DNA from: Candidatus Cloacimonadota bacterium
GTDB lineage: Bacteria > Cloacimonadota > Cloacimonadia > Cloacimonadales > Cloacimonadaceae
Reading direction: 5' to 3'
NCBI GenBank assembly: GCA_023228125.1
Contig: JALOBT010000015.1
Coordinates: 1-52,782 of the forward strand
DNA length: 52,782 nt
Shown: piece by piece, positions 1 through 8,716 of the stretch
How positions within the stretch are numbered: the stretch's first letter is position 1
Layout of the letters: every line of letters starts with the position of its first letter
Program-made: the position numbers and the translations under genes
The notes under the pieces: generated by a model
What the model was told of the DNA's origin: nothing
What the model saw: only the letters and a program-made list of their open reading frames with translations
Databases searched by the model: none

Positions 1-139
1 GAAGGGTCAGAGAATTGCTTCCTATGAGGGCATCAAGGATTTCAATTCGGCCCAGCTTAGCTTGATCCCCGGCATCTATATAATAAAGCTGAAGCAGGAT
101 GGTGTGCAGCATATCTATCGGCAGATAGTCCTGCCTTAA
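1..139 (+). CDS. C-terminal end of a secreted protein with a type IX-like sorting tail (5' partial)
   Basis: Only the last 45 codons are present, read from base 2 to a TAA at 137-139. The tail contains a short beta-rich pattern ending in PGIYIIKLKQDG, then HIYRQIVLP and the stop. This matches the usual shape of C-terminal sorting domains (G-x-Y ... G ... K/R-x-V) that direct proteins through the type IX secretion system in FCB bacteria. The protein body lies outside the window, so its function cannot be judged. The helicase ATG begins at the base right after this stop, so the two genes may be cotranscribed. The domain call rests on pattern only; any FlgD-like beta-sandwich tail would look similar. 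Confidence 0.6.
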   Translation, partial: KGQRIASYEGIKDFNSAQLSLIPGIYIIKLKQDGVQHIYRQIVLP

Positions 140-2641
140 ATGCAAGCTATCAATGATTTTGTAGAGCGTCTTCAGCTTGATAAAAGGCATCGCGAGACCA
201 TCGTCTCTACTAATATCGCTCCAGCCAGAGAGCCGGTGTATGCGGACTATCCGGCACTGCTGAGTCCACTCCTGATTGATCTTTTAAAAGTTCAAGGCAT
301 TTCCCAGCTCTATTCGCATCAGGCAGAGGCTATCAAGCAAATCCTACAGCGGCAAAACGTGGTGATCAGCAGCGGCGTGGCCAGCGGAAAGAGTCTGTGT
401 TATCAATTGCCCATCTTGAATAGCCTGATCCAGGATTCCAAAGCCAGGACCTTACTGCTCTATCCCACCAAGGCTTTGGCTCAGGATCAAATGCAGAAGA
501 TGACCGAGCTCTGCTCTGCACTTACTGCCCAAAGCGGGGAAAAGATCTACAACGCAATCTACGATGGCGATACCCCCTCTCAGGATCGCAGCCGCATCCG
601 CAAACAGGCCAATATCGTTTTCAGCAATCCAGATATGCTGCATCTGGGCATATTGCCGAACCACAGTCTCTGGGCCTCATATTTTGCCCGCCTGCAATAT
701 GTGGTGATCGATGAAGTTCACTATTACCGCGGGGTCTTTGGCTCGCATTTTGCGAATGTGATCCGCAGACTCAAGCGCATCTGCCAGCTTTATCGACAGA
801 AGCCTGTATTCATCTGCACTTCAGCCACCCTGGCCAATGCTCAAGAGCTGGCAGAGGAGCTCATCGGCGAGGAGGTAATCCTGATCGATAGTGATGGCTC
901 GCCCATGGGCAAAAGGATCAATCTCATCATCAATCCACCTCTGGAAAACAAGAATCTGGGGATCAGGCGCAGCAGCAGCGCAGAAAGTGGTGCTTTGGCC
1001 AGGATGCTGCTTCACTATCCCTTGCAGAGCATCCTCTTCAGTGCCACGCGGCGTAGTGTGGAAATGCTGCTTTTGCACATGCCAGAGAAGTTTCGGGACA
1101 AAATCGCTTCCTATCGCAGCGGCTATCTGGCCCAAGACCGGCGCGGGATCGAAAAGAAACTGCGCGAAGGTGCACTCAAACTGATCATCAGCACCAATGC
1201 TCTGGAGCTGGGCATCGATATCGGCGGTCTGGATGTGGCACTGATAAACTCCTATCCAGGAAGCATATCCTCTGTGCGTCAAGAAGCTGGCCGGGCCGGG
1301 CGTAAGGCAAATACCGCTCTTTCCATTTTGGTAGCGGCGAGCAATCCCCTGGATCAATACATCTGCCAGCATCCCGAATATCTCTGGGGAAACAATCCCG
1401 AACACGCTCTGATCGATCCCAATAATACCGAGATTTTGTTGCAAGAGCTGCTCTGCGCCATCAGTGAGCTCTCACTGAAAGAGGGCGAAGACTTTGGCAA
1501 TATGAGTTTTATCGAGCTCTCTGGCTATCTGCAAGTTTTGCTGGATGAAGGCCGCATTCGCAAGGTGGGCAGCAAATATCTGGGGCAGGTGGGTGAGTAT
1601 CCCGCGGCGGAAGTATCCCTGCGCAATGCCTCCAATCAATATCCCATCCTGGCCGAGGGCGAATGCATCGGTTTTGTGGATGGGGACAGTGCTCTGTGGA
1701 TGACTCACCCCAATGCCATTTATCTGCATTTGGGCGAGACCTGGATCGTGAAAGAGCTCGATCTTGAGAAAAAGCTGGTGCTGCTTGAGGAGATTCAGAC
1801 GGATTATTATACGCAGGCTCTGCAGCAGACGGATCTGATCCTGATCAAGCTGCTACGCATCCATGAGTATCCCTGGGGTAAAAAGTACTTTGGCAGAGTG
1901 AATGTTCAATGCCAGGTTACCGGATTCAAGAAGATCCGCTTTGGCAGCATGGAAGTCCTGGGCCTCGAGGACTTGGATCTGCCTATGCAGGAGCTGGATA
2001 CCATGGCCTGGTGGCTCTCTTTTTCGCAAAGCATGATCGAAAATATCCGCCAGCAGGGGCTCTGGAATAGCGATGTGAATGATTACGGTAAAGACTGGAA
2101 GCGCATTAGTGACGAAATCCGCAGACGGGATAAGTACCGCTGCGTCAATTGTCAGGCTCCGGAAGACGGGCGGGCTTGGGATGTGCATCACCGTATTCCC
2201 TTTAGGAAATTTGGCTCCAGTAAGCAGGCCAATCAGCCAGAAAACCTCATCACCCTTTGCCCTCGCTGCCACCATCTGGCCGAACAGCAGGTGCGCATCC
2301 AAAGCGGGCTTTCCGGCCTGGGCTATCTGCTGAGCAATCTGGCCAGCTTCTTTGTGATGTGTGATCCGGGGGATTTGGGCTTGCATTATGAACCGGAATC
2401 TCAGCTTGCCAATGGGGATCCGGTAATCGCTCTTTACGACAAAATCCCCGGAGGTATAGGCCTGTGTAAAAAACTCTATGAGATTCAGGATCAGCTCTTT
2501 AAAGCTGCCTTGGAGCAGATTGACCACTGCGCCTGTGAAGAAGGCTGTCCGGCCTGTGTGGGCCCCGTTGCCGAACAGGGAGTGGGCGCCAAGTCTCACG
2601 CCAGAGCGATCCTGGCGGAATTGGTCAAACCCAGCGAATAA
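140..2641 (+). CDS. MrfA/YprA-type DExH helicase with internal HNH module and C-terminal Cys4 site
   Basis: This is an 833-residue superfamily 2 helicase. Visible motifs are Walker A GVASGKS (79-85), DEVH box (191-194), motif III TSAT, and a motif V-VI block ending in QEAGRAGRK. The last 40 residues carry C797, C799, C803 and C806, the four-cysteine metal site typical of MrfA/YprA DNA-repair helicases (DUF1998 region), which are thought to act in mitomycin-type lesion repair. Between the helicase core and this site sits an HNH-like module: C668/C671, HH at 683-684, then C707/C710 with HH at 711-712. That suggests a zinc-structured endonuclease fused into the helicase. The ATG immediately follows the upstream stop, and a downstream promoter separates it from the M3 peptidase. 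The helicase family is firm. Nuclease activity is inference. Confidence 0.9.
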   Translation: MQAINDFVERLQLDKRHRETIVSTNIAPAREPVYADYPALLSPLLIDLLKVQGISQLYSHQAEAIKQILQRQNVVISSGVASGKSLCYQLPILNSLIQDSKARTLLLYPTKALAQDQMQKMTELCSALTAQSGEKIYNAIYDGDTPSQDRSRIRKQANIVFSNPDMLHLGILPNHSLWASYFARLQYVVIDEVHYYRGVFGSHFANVIRRLKRICQLYRQKPVFICTSATLANAQELAEELIGEEVILIDSDGSPMGKRINLIINPPLENKNLGIRRSSSAESGALARMLLHYPLQSILFSATRRSVEMLLLHMPEKFRDKIASYRSGYLAQDRRGIEKKLREGALKLIISTNALELGIDIGGLDVALINSYPGSISSVRQEAGRAGRKANTALSILVAASNPLDQYICQHPEYLWGNNPEHALIDPNNTEILLQELLCAISELSLKEGEDFGNMSFIELSGYLQVLLDEGRIRKVGSKYLGQVGEYPAAEVSLRNASNQYPILAEGECIGFVDGDSALWMTHPNAIYLHLGETWIVKELDLEKKLVLLEEIQTDYYTQALQQTDLILIKLLRIHEYPWGKKYFGRVNVQCQVTGFKKIRFGSMEVLGLEDLDLPMQELDTMAWWLSFSQSMIENIRQQGLWNSDVNDYGKDWKRISDEIRRRDKYRCVNCQAPEDGRAWDVHHRIPFRKFGSSKQANQPENLITLCPRCHHLAEQQVRIQSGLSGLGYLLSNLASFFVMCDPGDLGLHYEPESQLANGDPVIALYDKIPGGIGLCKKLYEIQDQLFKAALEQIDHCACEEGCPACVGPVAEQGVGAKSHARAILAELVKPSE

Positions 2642-2684
2642 GAGGCAAAATAAGCAATATTATCAGCTCAAGTCAGGAAAGATA

Positions 2685-2713
2685 TTGACTAAAGAGCTGA
2701 TCAAATTTATCTT
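2685..2713 (+). promoter_or_regulatory. Candidate sigma70-type promoter for the M3 peptidase
   Basis: TTGACT (2685-2690) is followed after 17 bp by TATCTT (2708-2713). It lies between the helicase stop and the peptidase start, about 38 bp before the ATG. The -35 matches the consensus at 5 of 6 positions and the -10 at 4 of 6. It is plausible but unproven. Confidence 0.4.
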
Positions 2714-2751
2714 GTCTGCAAACGAATATTAACAGAATACAAGGAGAGGAA

Positions 2752-4833
2752 ATGCAAGTTAACCCCTTATTACGCAAGGAAAACACTCATCGCTTGAAGG
2801 CGATTCCCTTTGATGAAATCAAGCTGGAACACTTCATGCCGGCCGTTGAAGAAGGCCTCAAGATTGCCAGAAGAGAGATAGAAGAGCTGAAAAGCAATCC
2901 TGAAGCTCCCACTTTCGAAAATACCATCCTGTCACTGGTTAACGGCGGCGTCGAATTGGACTATGCTACCACGGTGTATTTTAACCTCTTAAGCGCCCAT
3001 TCTGACACCGAATTTAAGGCTTTGGCCCCTAAAATCTCTTCCATGCTGGCAGAATTTGGCTCCAGCATTGCCACCGATCCCAAGATCTTTGAGCGGGTCA
3101 AGGCTGTGTATGATGCCGAAGTTTTGGATCGTCCCAAACCCACAGTTCCCCAAGATTTTAGCGACAAAGAGGCACTCCAAAAAGCCGAACGCTATCGCCT
3201 GATCGAACGCGAATACAAGAGCTTCATCCGTGGTGGCGCCATGCTGAAGGCTGAGGACAAGAAACGCTTCACCGAAATCGCCATGGAAAGTGCCCAGCTT
3301 TCTCCCCGTTTTAGTGACAATGTGCTGAATGCTACAAATGCTTTTGAACTGCATGTTACAGACCCCAAAGACGTGGAAGGCATCCCGGAAGGTGCCTTGG
3401 AAGCGGCCGCATTTCTGGCCAAAAAGAAAGGCAAGGAAAGTGGCTGGAGCTTCAGTTTGCAGCCTTCCAGTGTGACTCCGCTGCTTACTTATTGCAAAAA
3501 CCGCGAGATCCGCAAGAAAGTTTCCACAGCGTATTCCTCCCGCGCTTTCAAAGACGAATGGGATAACCAGGATTTGGTAAAACGCACCCTGGAGCTCAGA
3601 AAAGAGCGGGTCTCTCTCTTGGGCTATGCCAATCACGCGGATTATGTTTTGGAAGATCGCATGGCCGGCTCCGTGCAGACCGCCCGAGACTTTTTGGACC
3701 GCATCTATGAAATCGCCTATCCCGCCGCCCAAAAAGAGCGTGATGCCGTAGCCGCTCTGGCCAAAGAGCTGGATGGCATAGAAGAGCTGCAGAGCTGGGA
3801 TTGGGGTTATTATAGCAATAAACTCAAAGAAAAGCTCTTTGCCTTTGATCCGGAAGAGCTCAGACCCTGGTTCAAAGTGGAAGACGTAATTGACGGCCTT
3901 TTTACCGTGGTGAATAAGATCTATGGCATCACCATGAAACAGGTGCACGATGTGCCTGTGTATCATGAAGATGTCACCACCTGGGAAGCCCATGATGCCG
4001 ATGGCAGCTACCTGGGCCTGCTCTATATCGATCTCTTCCCTCGCGATACCAAACGCGGCGGTGCCTGGAAGACCTCTTTGCACGGCCAGGGCATGTATGC
4101 CGATGGCATGTGGAGACCGCAAGTGATGATCGTGGGCAGCCTTACCCCTTCCACAGACAAGACTCCTTCACTGCTGCGCATGGATGAAGCCAGGACCGTA
4201 TTCCACGAATTTGGCCATGCCCTGCATTCTCTATTGGCAGATGGCTATTACCACAGCTTGTCAGGCACTTCCGTGCTCTGGGACTTTGTGGAATTGCCCA
4301 GCCAGATCATGGAAAATTGGCTACTGGAAGAAGAGGCACTGAATCTCTTTGCCCGGCATTACAAAACCGGCGAGCCTATTCCCAAAGAACTCCTGGACAA
4401 GGTGATCGCCGCCAAAAACTTCAATGCAGCCACCGCCAATATCGCCCAATTGCGTTATGCCAATCTGGATTTTGACTGGCATGTGACCGACCCTGCCGAA
4501 ATCCAGGACGTGGAAGCCTTTGAAAAGAAATCCAACCAACGCTTTACGCTCTTGCCCCCTGTTCCCGGCACCAATAGCTCCTGCGCCTTTGCGCATATTT
4601 TTGCCGGAGGCTATGCGGCTGGATACTATTCCTATAAATGGGCCGAAGCCTTGGATGCCGATGCCTGGAGTGCCTTTACAGAGCGCGGGATTTTCGATCA
4701 GGAAACTGCCCAGAACTTCCGTAAATTCATCCTCTCTCGCGGCAATGCCTTTGCCCCGGATGAGCTCTTTGAAGCCTTTAGGGGACGTCCCCTGGATGCC
4801 GATGCCTTGCTTAAACGAGATGGCCTCTTGTAA
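2752..4833 (+). CDS. M3 family metallopeptidase (oligopeptidase A / dipeptidyl carboxypeptidase type)
   Basis: A 693-residue zinc peptidase of the thimet oligopeptidase family, close to the 680 or so residues of E. coli Dcp and PrlC. The zinc site HEFGH is at 485-489 and the third ligand is E514 in the VELPSQ segment, 25 residues downstream, as expected for M3. There is no signal peptide, so it is likely cytoplasmic and degrades short peptides from protein turnover or imported peptides, which fits an amino-acid-fermenting lifestyle. AAGGAGAGG lies just before the ATG. A strong terminator follows, so with the upstream promoter it is probably a single-gene unit. Sequence alone cannot separate dipeptidyl carboxypeptidase from endo-oligopeptidase activity. 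Confidence 0.93.
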   Translation: MQVNPLLRKENTHRLKAIPFDEIKLEHFMPAVEEGLKIARREIEELKSNPEAPTFENTILSLVNGGVELDYATTVYFNLLSAHSDTEFKALAPKISSMLAEFGSSIATDPKIFERVKAVYDAEVLDRPKPTVPQDFSDKEALQKAERYRLIEREYKSFIRGGAMLKAEDKKRFTEIAMESAQLSPRFSDNVLNATNAFELHVTDPKDVEGIPEGALEAAAFLAKKKGKESGWSFSLQPSSVTPLLTYCKNREIRKKVSTAYSSRAFKDEWDNQDLVKRTLELRKERVSLLGYANHADYVLEDRMAGSVQTARDFLDRIYEIAYPAAQKERDAVAALAKELDGIEELQSWDWGYYSNKLKEKLFAFDPEELRPWFKVEDVIDGLFTVVNKIYGITMKQVHDVPVYHEDVTTWEAHDADGSYLGLLYIDLFPRDTKRGGAWKTSLHGQGMYADGMWRPQVMIVGSLTPSTDKTPSLLRMDEARTVFHEFGHALHSLLADGYYHSLSGTSVLWDFVELPSQIMENWLLEEEALNLFARHYKTGEPIPKELLDKVIAAKNFNAATANIAQLRYANLDFDWHVTDPAEIQDVEAFEKKSNQRFTLLPPVPGTNSSCAFAHIFAGGYAAGYYSYKWAEALDADAWSAFTERGIFDQETAQNFRKFILSRGNAFAPDELFEAFRGRPLDADALLKRDGLL

Positions 4834-4855
4834 ATAAACTAACTATAAATAGCGG

Positions 4856-4888
4856 AAAAGGGCGTGAGTGATTACGCCCTTTTCTTTT
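4856..4888 (+). terminator. Rho-independent terminator after the M3 peptidase
   Basis: AAAAGGGCGT (4856-4865) pairs perfectly with ACGCCCTTTT (4874-4883) across an 8-nt loop. The T-rich run continues as CTTTT. It lies 23 bp past the stop codon. Confidence 0.85.
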
Positions 4889-4893
4889 GAAAA

Positions 4894-5078
4894 GTAACGC
4901 TGGCTTCAGCCGGCCTTGGGAGAAAAATAGTCACACGGATTTTACGGATTGAGGAGTTGCTGGATTGCAGACCTCTCGTCTGCAGAGCAGGGGACCTGCT
5001 CCCTCTTTTCAAGCCCGTTCCCCTTTCTATCAAACCCTTCGGTCTAATTCGACACGAGACAAACCAAATCCAGCAGGA
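4894..5078. repeat. Modular intergenic repeat, copy A
   Basis: It starts with GTAACGCTGG and carries the module AATAGTCACACGGATT. It then has TGGATTGCAGACCTCTCGTC and ends with CACGAGACAAACCAAATCCAG. The last two blocks are near inverted complements of each other and could fold a long-range stem. This copy fills the gap between the convergent M3 peptidase and copA genes. Homologous copies lie at about 7398, 8961, 22872 and 52260. Confidence 0.8.
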
Positions 5079-5093
5079 CAGCTTCTGCCGTCC

Positions 5094-7316
5094 CTAAAAC
5101 TTGCGCCTCAACAGATTGGCATTAGTAACCACCGTGACAGAGCTCAGCGCCATCGCCATCTCTGCGATCACCGGATGCAGCACCCCAAACGCAGCCAGCG
5201 GAATGGCAACAAGGTTGTAAAAGAAGGCCCAAAACAGGTTTTGCCGAATCTTGGCAAAGGTCTGTTTCGAGAGCCTGAGAGCCAGGGGAATGAGCCGCAA
5301 ATCTCCGCGCAAAAGCGTGATATCAGCGGCTTCGATGGCGATATCCGTGCCCAGGCCCATCGCAATGCCGATATCGGCCTGTTTGAGAGCGGGCGCATCG
5401 TTGATCCCATCCCCGATCATAGCCACCACCCGGCCTTGGCCCTGCAAGTCTTTCACCTTTTGGGCTTTATCGGCAGGGAGCACATTGGCCATTACATTGT
5501 CGATGCCACAGCTTTTGGCAATAGCCTGGGCGGTTTCCTGGTTATCACCGCTCATCATAATGAGCCTTAGTCCTTGTTTGGATAGGGTTTGCACTATTTC
5601 AGCAGCTTCTTCTTTGATGGTATCCGCCACATAAAACACAGCCAGGATTTCCGCTTCATCAGCCAGATAGATCTTGCCGGCATAGGCCAAATCCTGTCCT
5701 GCAGGAAGTTCCGGTGTGCGCAAGCCAAGCTCCGTCATCCAATTCAGGCTGCCCATCAGATACTTTTTACCGTCTATAATTGCGCTGATACCGCGTCCTG
5801 CACTGGCCAGAAATTCCTGAGTGGGCAAGGTTTGGATAAAGCGTGTCTCAGCGGCATTTTTGATCGCCAGAGCCAGGGGATGTTCGCTATGGGATTCCAG
5901 GCTGTGCGCCAGACTGAGGTTTTCCGCTTCATCACCCTTCAGACTCTGGATTTTGATCAGCTTAGGCTTGCCATGGGTGAGGGTTCCGGTTTTATCAAAC
6001 AGTATGGTATCCACATCTTTCATGCGCTGCAGAGCTTCTCCGCTGCGTATCAAGATGCCATTCGTAGCCCCAATTCCAGAGCCCACCATCAAAGCGGTAG
6101 GGGTGGCCAAACCCAGTGCGCAGGGACAGGCAATCACCAAAGTGGCGATCGTGGCCATCAGCGCTGCGGCCAGACCTTTTGCGGGCAAAGAGAGCGGGAT
6201 GAAAGTGGTGATAAAAGCCGCCACTGCAGCCATAAAGCCGGGGAAAATCAGCCAGGAAAAGAAGACCACAAAGGCCAGAACTATGATTACGGGCACAAAG
6301 ATAGCGGTGACTTTATCCGCCAAAAGTTGGATGGGCACCTTGGAGTGTTGGGCCTCACTCACCATCTTGATTACCTGGGCCAGGAAAGTCTCGCTGCCCA
6401 CCTTGGTGGCTTTGGCCTGAAAATAGCCTTCCAGATTGATGGTGGCGCCCAAAACAGCGTCGCCTTCACTGCGGGTCACAGGCAGGGATTCTCCGGTGGC
6501 GATGGATTCGTCCAAAGAGCTGGTGCCGCTTACGATCACGCCATCGGTGGGAACTTTGGTGCCTGGTTTCACGATGAAGATATCTCCGCTTTTGATCTTG
6601 TGAATGGGCGTTTCAACTTCCGCACCATCTACCAGTAATAAAGCGGTTTTTGCTCCTAAGGAGACCAATTTGCGTAAGGCCTCGGAGGCTTTGCCACGGG
6701 CTTTGCTTTCCAGATAGCGGCCGGTGAGGTAGAAGGAGATAATCATGGCGGCAATTCCGGCAAATTCATGTGCGGCAATATCTTTCACCACCAGAGAAAG
6801 TGGGGTAACCAAGATCGAGGCGATGGTGCCCATAGCGATCAGCACTTCCATATTTGCGGCCCGGGCAAGCAGAGATTTCCAGGCTGAGCTATAGACCTCA
6901 CGGGCAGGGAATACCATAGCTACCAGGGAGAGCGTAAACATCAGCCAGGCATCGATCTGATGAGAAAATATCCGGCCGCCGAAAACCGTATGGGGCAACA
7001 TATGGGGGATCATCAAAACCATGACGATAGCGGTGATAATCCAGCTTAGCGTCATACGTTTTCTGGCAATGTGCATCTTGGCGATCTGTTCGTCTTCTCC
7101 CAGATGCAGAGTGTCGCGCACCTTAAAGCCCAAGGCTGTAATGCTCTTGAAGATTTTATCCTGATCCACCTTGCGCTCGTCAAATTCCACCATGGCTTCT
7201 TCCAAAGCCAGATTTACGTGCGCACTCGTTACACCCGGAAGAGCGGAAACGCTTTTTTCCACGTTCGCACTGCAGGAAGCGCAGTGCATACCATCTATTC
7301 CTATCTGTACTTGCAT
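5094..7316 (-). CDS. copA: Copper-translocating P1B-type ATPase
   Basis: A 740-residue heavy-metal ATPase with one N-terminal HMA domain (GMHCASC, metal-binding C12 and C15). It has the membrane metal-path motif CPC at 397-399, the phosphorylation loop DKTGT with D441, an SEHPLA histidine-proline motif and GDGINDAP in the hinge. CPC together with the HMA site points to Cu(I) export to the periplasm for copper tolerance or cuproenzyme supply. The start is the ATG at 7316: GAGG lies 5 bp upstream of it, and the longer TTG-initiated reading frame begins at the first bases of that ribosome site. A 19-bp palindrome overlaps the likely -10 element. The gene converges on the M3 peptidase, with repeat copy A between. 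No chaperone or regulator gene is adjacent. Confidence 0.95.
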   Translation of the reverse strand: MQVQIGIDGMHCASCSANVEKSVSALPGVTSAHVNLALEEAMVEFDERKVDQDKIFKSITALGFKVRDTLHLGEDEQIAKMHIARKRMTLSWIITAIVMVLMIPHMLPHTVFGGRIFSHQIDAWLMFTLSLVAMVFPAREVYSSAWKSLLARAANMEVLIAMGTIASILVTPLSLVVKDIAAHEFAGIAAMIISFYLTGRYLESKARGKASEALRKLVSLGAKTALLLVDGAEVETPIHKIKSGDIFIVKPGTKVPTDGVIVSGTSSLDESIATGESLPVTRSEGDAVLGATINLEGYFQAKATKVGSETFLAQVIKMVSEAQHSKVPIQLLADKVTAIFVPVIIVLAFVVFFSWLIFPGFMAAVAAFITTFIPLSLPAKGLAAALMATIATLVIACPCALGLATPTALMVGSGIGATNGILIRSGEALQRMKDVDTILFDKTGTLTHGKPKLIKIQSLKGDEAENLSLAHSLESHSEHPLALAIKNAAETRFIQTLPTQEFLASAGRGISAIIDGKKYLMGSLNWMTELGLRTPELPAGQDLAYAGKIYLADEAEILAVFYVADTIKEEAAEIVQTLSKQGLRLIMMSGDNQETAQAIAKSCGIDNVMANVLPADKAQKVKDLQGQGRVVAMIGDGINDAPALKQADIGIAMGLGTDIAIEAADITLLRGDLRLIPLALRLSKQTFAKIRQNLFWAFFYNLVAIPLAAFGVLHPVIAEMAMALSSVTVVTNANLLRRKF

Positions 7317-7337
7317 TTTATACCTCAAAATTATCTA

Positions 7338-7356
7338 ATATCTATCTGATAGATAT
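7338..7356. promoter_or_regulatory. Perfect palindrome, candidate operator of copA
   Basis: ATATCTATC (7338-7346), one central base, then GATAGATAT (7348-7356). It lies 22 bp upstream of the copA start and touches the proposed -10 element. That is where a repressor site would act. The sequence matches neither the CopY nor the CsoR consensus that I know. Confidence 0.45.
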
Positions 7357-7382
7357 GATATAGAGAGAGCAGTAAAAAGCAA
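7355..7382 (-). promoter_or_regulatory. copA: Candidate promoter of copA
   Basis: On the minus strand TTGCTT (7382-7377) is followed after 16 bp by TATCAT (7360-7355). The -10 matches the consensus at 5 of 6 positions; the -35 is weaker. It overlaps the 19-bp palindrome by two bases. Confidence 0.45.
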
Positions 7383-7397
7383 ATTGATTTTAGCCCC

Positions 7398-7672
7398 GTA
7401 ACGCTGGATTCATCCGGCCGTACCGCCAGCTTCAGCTGGTGCGTGCAGCAAACAAAAGAATAGTCACACGGATTGCGCTGTTCAAACGGATTTACACGGA
7501 TTCTTTTTACCACCGAGAACACCGAGAACACCGAAGAAGAGACGAGGGCTACTGGATTGCAAAGGTCCCCGTTTGCAGAACTCTGGACCTGCTCTTTTTC
7601 ATCAAGCCCGCTCACCTTTTTTCAAGGCCTGAGGCCTTGCTTGACGCGAGACGCATCAAATCCAGCAGGCCA
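7398..7672. repeat. Modular intergenic repeat, copy B
   Basis: This copy has the GTAACGCTGGATTCATCCGG start, the CCAGCTTCAGCTGG hairpin, the GTCACACGGATT block and an extra module of ACCGAGAAC units at about 7512-7540. It closes with a TGGATTGCA ... GAGACGCATCAAATCCAG pair. The modules occur in the same order as in the other copies. It fills most of the gap between the divergent copA promoter and the end of the small gene at 7694. The open reading frames inside it look accidental. Confidence 0.8.
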
Positions 7673-7693
7673 GGTTCAGTGCATCGGGGAGCG

Positions 7694-7894
7694 TCACGCT
7701 AAAGCGCTGATCAATTCCCGCCACTGCCTTGTTAAGGCAATCGACTTGCTGCCAGGCTTGCTTAATTCACTGAGGCAGGAAAAGATCCCGGAATGCTCAT
7801 CCCATTTCCAGCCTTCTTCGCTATAGAACAAAGAACCCTCTGCGCTGAGGAGCTTGAATATTTCTTGTAAGCGCTGTGTTGTTTCTGTTTTCAT
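7694..7894 (-). CDS. Small hypothetical protein (66 aa)
   Basis: No family is recognised. The 66-residue product is soluble and mixed charged, with a Trp-rich middle (GWKWDE) and a final helix (RQWRELISALA). Its codon choice resembles that of neighbouring genes, and it lies 51 bp after the stop of the YjdF-like gene on the same strand, so it could be cotranscribed. The ribosome-binding site is weak (AAGGC about 15 bp upstream). Its 3' end lies next to repeat copy B, so part of the C-terminus may have been rewritten by repeat insertion. It may be a real small gene or the remnant of a longer one. Confidence 0.45.
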   Translation of the reverse strand: MKTETTQRLQEIFKLLSAEGSLFYSEEGWKWDEHSGIFSCLSELSKPGSKSIALTRQWRELISALA

Positions 7895-7945
7895 GCTATA
7901 AAGCTTTGCCTTATTAGCAGCACGTGTTCGACACGCTTGAGCTGA

Positions 7946-8659
7946 CTAATCCTGGCACGGGGCCTTATCGTCGAATAAATCGGGATTTGCTTCCACAAAT
8001 TGCTTTTGCATAGCCCAAAATGCCGAATCCTCATCCTTGCGATGGGTCATATGAATGTAGCCGGTCACAGAAACGATCAATGCTCCGACTGCATCCACAA
8101 TGAGATCCCGCATGGTATCGATCACGCCCAGACGGGTATCAAATACGCCATAGACCTTTTCCAAATTTCTGGCCTTTTGCATATCTGCGTGAAAGATGAC
8201 ATCCACGCCAAACTCAAAGATTTCCCAAAGACTACCCACAGCCAGGGCAAAACAAAAGCTGAATAAGGCCATGAACAGAGGACTCAGATGCACATACATA
8301 CGCTTGTCCCTATTCAGGGTAAAGATCAAAAGGAAACCGATGTAGGCCAGCATGATGGCGGAGTTTGCATGCAGCATGGTGTCCCACCAGGCATAGCGGT
8401 AAAAATAGCCATAAATTTCGCCCAGATACATGGAAGCAAAGATGAAGAGCAGGACTACGATCTGAAATGCCGCCGGAATCTTTAGCTTCGAACGCTTCGC
8501 CAAAAGTGAGGGCAAGATAAACAGAATGAGGGTGAGTACGGCCGAGAAAAAGACTTCCCATTGCCGGGTAAAAAAGTTGTAGATAACCGCCATTGCCGAT
8601 AGCGCGATGAATACATAGCGCATGTGGCGTTCCAGTTTGACCGATCTTGATTTCTTCAT
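7946..8659 (-). CDS. YjdF/DUF2238-like multi-pass membrane protein
   Basis: A 237-residue inner-membrane protein with about six hydrophobic helices between residues 13 and 200. The conserved features of the YjdF (DUF2238) family can be seen: WWDTMLHANS near the middle, LWEIFEFGVD, and DTMRDLIVDAVGA. These place Trp, Asp and His residues next to the membrane. The biochemical role of the family is unknown to me. The C-terminus is hydrophilic. GGGAG lies 8 bp before the ATG. A TTGACA upstream at about 8714-8709 has no convincing -10, and a MITE-like element has inserted directly behind it. The family assignment is from motif memory. Confidence 0.75.
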   Translation of the reverse strand: MKKSRSVKLERHMRYVFIALSAMAVIYNFFTRQWEVFFSAVLTLILFILPSLLAKRSKLKIPAAFQIVVLLFIFASMYLGEIYGYFYRYAWWDTMLHANSAIMLAYIGFLLIFTLNRDKRMYVHLSPLFMALFSFCFALAVGSLWEIFEFGVDVIFHADMQKARNLEKVYGVFDTRLGVIDTMRDLIVDAVGALIVSVTGYIHMTHRKDEDSAFWAMQKQFVEANPDLFDDKAPCQD

Positions 8660-8716
8660 TTTAGCTCCCTAAATACTGATTTAAAGCAAACTAAAAACTT
8701 GCTATTTCTGTCAAGT

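Noticed and set aside
821..2599. Long minus-strand frames under the helicase gene
   Set aside because: They lie fully inside a well-supported gene on the other strand and carry no conserved motifs.
7331..7615. 94-codon minus-strand frame between copA and repeat copy B
   Set aside because: Most of it is the modular repeat read in one frame. There is no start signal, and it overlaps the copA promoter.
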